Below, piece by piece: positions 62,745-64,000 of a DNA stretch of 64,000 nt. A program made the translations under genes and the position numbers. Below the pieces are notes generated by a model that was given only the letters and a program-made list of their open reading frames with translations, was not told the origin of the DNA and made no database searches. Source of the DNA: Methylopila capsulata (lineage in GTDB: Bacteria; Pseudomonadota; Alphaproteobacteria; Rhizobiales; Methylopilaceae). The stretch spans positions 744,001 through 808,000 of the forward strand of contig NZ_JAFBCY010000001.1 of NCBI RefSeq assembly GCF_016907975.1, in the 5' to 3' direction. Within the stretch, counting starts at the first letter, position 1. Every line of letters starts with the position of its first letter.

Positions 62745-63380
62745 ATGTTTACTGAGATCAAGAAGAACGCGGTTTATATCTTGTTTGGACTTGTTGCCAC
62801 CGGATTTACCATGGGCCCGGTCGAAGCGCAGACCGTGAAGGTAGCGGCGGCGAGCCCGATGCAGGTGATCGGCGGGGCGAAGGCCCCGATGGGCTGGACG
62901 CAGTTCTGCGCCGACAATCCGATCGAATGCGACGTCAAGCCGATGCGGGCGACGAAGGCCAAACTGACGGCGACGAAGCTCGTCGAACTCGACAAGCTCA
63001 ACCGCAAGGTCAACGCCCAGGTGTCGCCTGTCACCGATCAGGAACTCTACGGCACCGAGGAGTTCTGGACCTACCCGACCGACAACAAGGGCGACTGCGA
63101 GGACTACGTCCTGCTGAAGCGCAAGCTGCTGATCGAGGCCGGCTGGCCCCGGCAGGCCCTGCTCATCACCGTGGTTCGCGACCTGAAGGGCGACGGCCAC
63201 GCCGTGCTCACGGTCGTCACCGACCGCGGCGACTACGCCCTCGACAACCAGGCGGACGACGTCAAGCCGTGGTTCGAGACCGGCTACACCTACGTGAAGC
63301 GTCAGTCCCAGATCGATCCCAACCAGTGGGTCCTGCTCGGCGACGGCGTGAACCCGGTCGGCGTCGCCGCCGCCCCGTAA
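62745..63380 (+). CDS. BTLCP (LapG-like) transglutaminase-fold cysteine protease-like protein
   Basis: A 211-residue exported protein of the bacterial transglutaminase-like cysteine peptidase family. The signal (AVYILFGLVATGFTMGPVEA) is followed by a triad: Cys118 in NKGDCEDYVLLKR, His152 in GHAVLTVV and Asp167 in YALDNQ. Relatives include LapG, a periplasmic protease that releases surface adhesins under c-di-GMP control. The domain here is close to the whole of the family. The start has GGGAG ahead (ATG 62745); an in-frame TTG at 62715 is weaker. It lies one gene after the tandem PilZ gene. Confidence 0.9.
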   Translation: MFTEIKKNAVYILFGLVATGFTMGPVEAQTVKVAAASPMQVIGGAKAPMGWTQFCADNPIECDVKPMRATKAKLTATKLVELDKLNRKVNAQVSPVTDQELYGTEEFWTYPTDNKGDCEDYVLLKRKLLIEAGWPRQALLITVVRDLKGDGHAVLTVVTDRGDYALDNQADDVKPWFETGYTYVKRQSQIDPNQWVLLGDGVNPVGVAAAP

Positions 63381-63450
63381 GACCCCGAGTTCCGGAGATC
63401 TGCGCGGCCGGCCGCCTGTCCCCACCCTCCCGTCCAGGCCGGACGCACAT

Positions 63451-63487
63451 CAGAGGCCGGTTCTCCGAGAGGAGAGCCGGCCTCTTC
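63451..63487 (+). terminator. Intrinsic terminator after the BTLCP gene
   Basis: GAGGCCGGTTCTCC (63453-63466) pairs with GGAGAGCCGGCCTC (63471-63484) around loop GAGA with one G-T pair, then TTCCC. The T-run is short, so strength is moderate. Confidence 0.7.
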
Positions 63488-63562
63488 CCGTTCGGACGCC
63501 GTCACAAGGCGGTCAGCCAGCCCGGCTATGGAATTCTTCGATTTCCAGCGGGGCTCTCAGAC

Positions 63563-64000
63563 ATGACGTCCAACAACGACGAAGCCGATCCGCGGATCGG
63601 CGCTGGCGGGCTGACGCGTCGCGAGGCGCTCCTCATGACGCTTGCGGCAGGCGCCACGGCGACCTCCATCACGCTTGCGGTCGAGGGCGCTCAGGCGGCC
63701 GCAGCGCCCTTCCTACATGGCGTCGCCAGCGGCGACCCGCAGAGCGACCGCGTCATCATCTGGACGCGCGTCACCAAACCGGGCGTGACCGCCGACATCG
63801 CCGTCACCTGGACCGTGGCGGAGGATGCGGCCTTCACCCGCGTCGTGCGGTCGGGCAAGGCCGTCGCGCGCGTCAGCCGCGACCACACGGTGAAAGTCGA
63901 CGTCGCCAATCTCGCGCCGGGCGTCGTCTATTACTATCGCTTCGGGGCGGAGCGCGCGCTGTCTCCGGTCGGACGGACGAAGACGCTGCCCGTGGGCGCC
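63563..64000 (+). CDS. phoD: Alkaline phosphatase D (PhoD) family protein, N-terminal part
   Basis: The first 146 codons of a gene cut off at the window end. A twin-arginine signal (LTRREALLMTLAAGATATS) leads to the PhoD N-terminal domain: FLHGVASGDPQSDRVIIWTR and TVKVDVANLAPGVVYYYRF, a fibronectin-like fold before the phosphodiesterase core. PhoD enzymes release phosphate from phosphate esters in the periplasm. The catalytic domain is outside the window, so activity cannot be judged. A PHO-box was not recognised upstream. Confidence 0.88.
   Translation, partial: MTSNNDEADPRIGAGGLTRREALLMTLAAGATATSITLAVEGAQAAAAPFLHGVASGDPQSDRVIIWTRVTKPGVTADIAVTWTVAEDAAFTRVVRSGKAVARVSRDHTVKVDVANLAPGVVYYYRFGAERALSPVGRTKTLPVGA

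Overview
This is a very G+C-rich window (about 70% by eye) carrying ordinary alphaproteobacterial chromosome. The gene set points to the Hyphomicrobiales (Rhizobiales): an Fds-type NAD-dependent formate dehydrogenase, a Fae paralogue, DUF2336, a BTLCP protease-like protein, a PAS_5 protein, a short FliN-like protein beside lipB, and clustered GANTC sites. The formate dehydrogenase and the Fae paralogue fit a methylotroph or facultative methylotroph, but no methanol or methylamine oxidation genes lie here, so that lifestyle is an inference. I see no transposase, integrase, prophage or CRISPR array.

Layout. 1-9.6 kb: end of an unknown gene, potassium transporter Kup, a YdcF-like protein, an acyltransferase, an aldo/keto reductase, a GH25 lipoprotein, a 57-residue membrane protein, the Mg transporter MgtE and a DUF2235 hydrolase. 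9.7-17.4 kb: tRNA-Leu(GAG), a FliN-like protein divergent from lipB, acylphosphatase, a GGCT-like protein, the propionyl-CoA carboxylase alpha chain, a glycosyltransferase, a palindrome-rich gap and a fatty-acid desaturase. 17.7-27.7 kb: carboxylase beta chain, a lipoprotein, and a formate module (lysR, fdsG, fdsB, fdsA, fdhD, fdsD) with a LysR-type operator. 27.9-33.6 kb: cstA-ybdD, then ampG, a Fae paralogue and ampC in tandem on the minus strand. 33.9-40.7 kb: a sulfonate operon (ssuA, ssuC, ssuB, ssuE, second ssuA, ssuD, FAD/NAD(P) protein).

40.9-55.3 kb: Tat-exported metallo-hydrolase, NAD kinase, an orphan response regulator plus HPt pair, DUF2336 and a lytic-transglycosylase-like protein, a CitE-like protein, a nitroreductase and flavin reductase pair, an exported three-repeat protein, a patatin, hisI, folE with a structured leader, a NifU-like scaffold, kptA, yidD and thrS. 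55.4-59.5 kb: a compact four-gene cluster (ELM1-like, two ATP-grasp ligases, one nucleotidyltransferase) that is the best candidate here for an undescribed biosynthetic system. 59.6-64 kb: a CBS protein, a rhomboid protease, a PAS_5 protein, a tandem PilZ protein, an AT-rich island, a LapG-like BTLCP protein and the start of a Tat-exported PhoD phosphatase.

How it works together. Formate is oxidised to CO2 by the Mo/Fe-S/FMN enzyme FdsABG, with FdhD delivering sulfur to the Mo cofactor and FdsD as an accessory subunit. PccA and PccB, coded about 3 kb apart, would form one biotin carboxylase. SsuABC imports sulfonates, and SsuE reduces FMN for SsuD, which releases sulfite. Four-base ATGA stop/start overlaps recur and mark translationally coupled pairs. 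A family of small GC-rich palindromes with a five-base asymmetric loop is scattered through at least five intergenic gaps.
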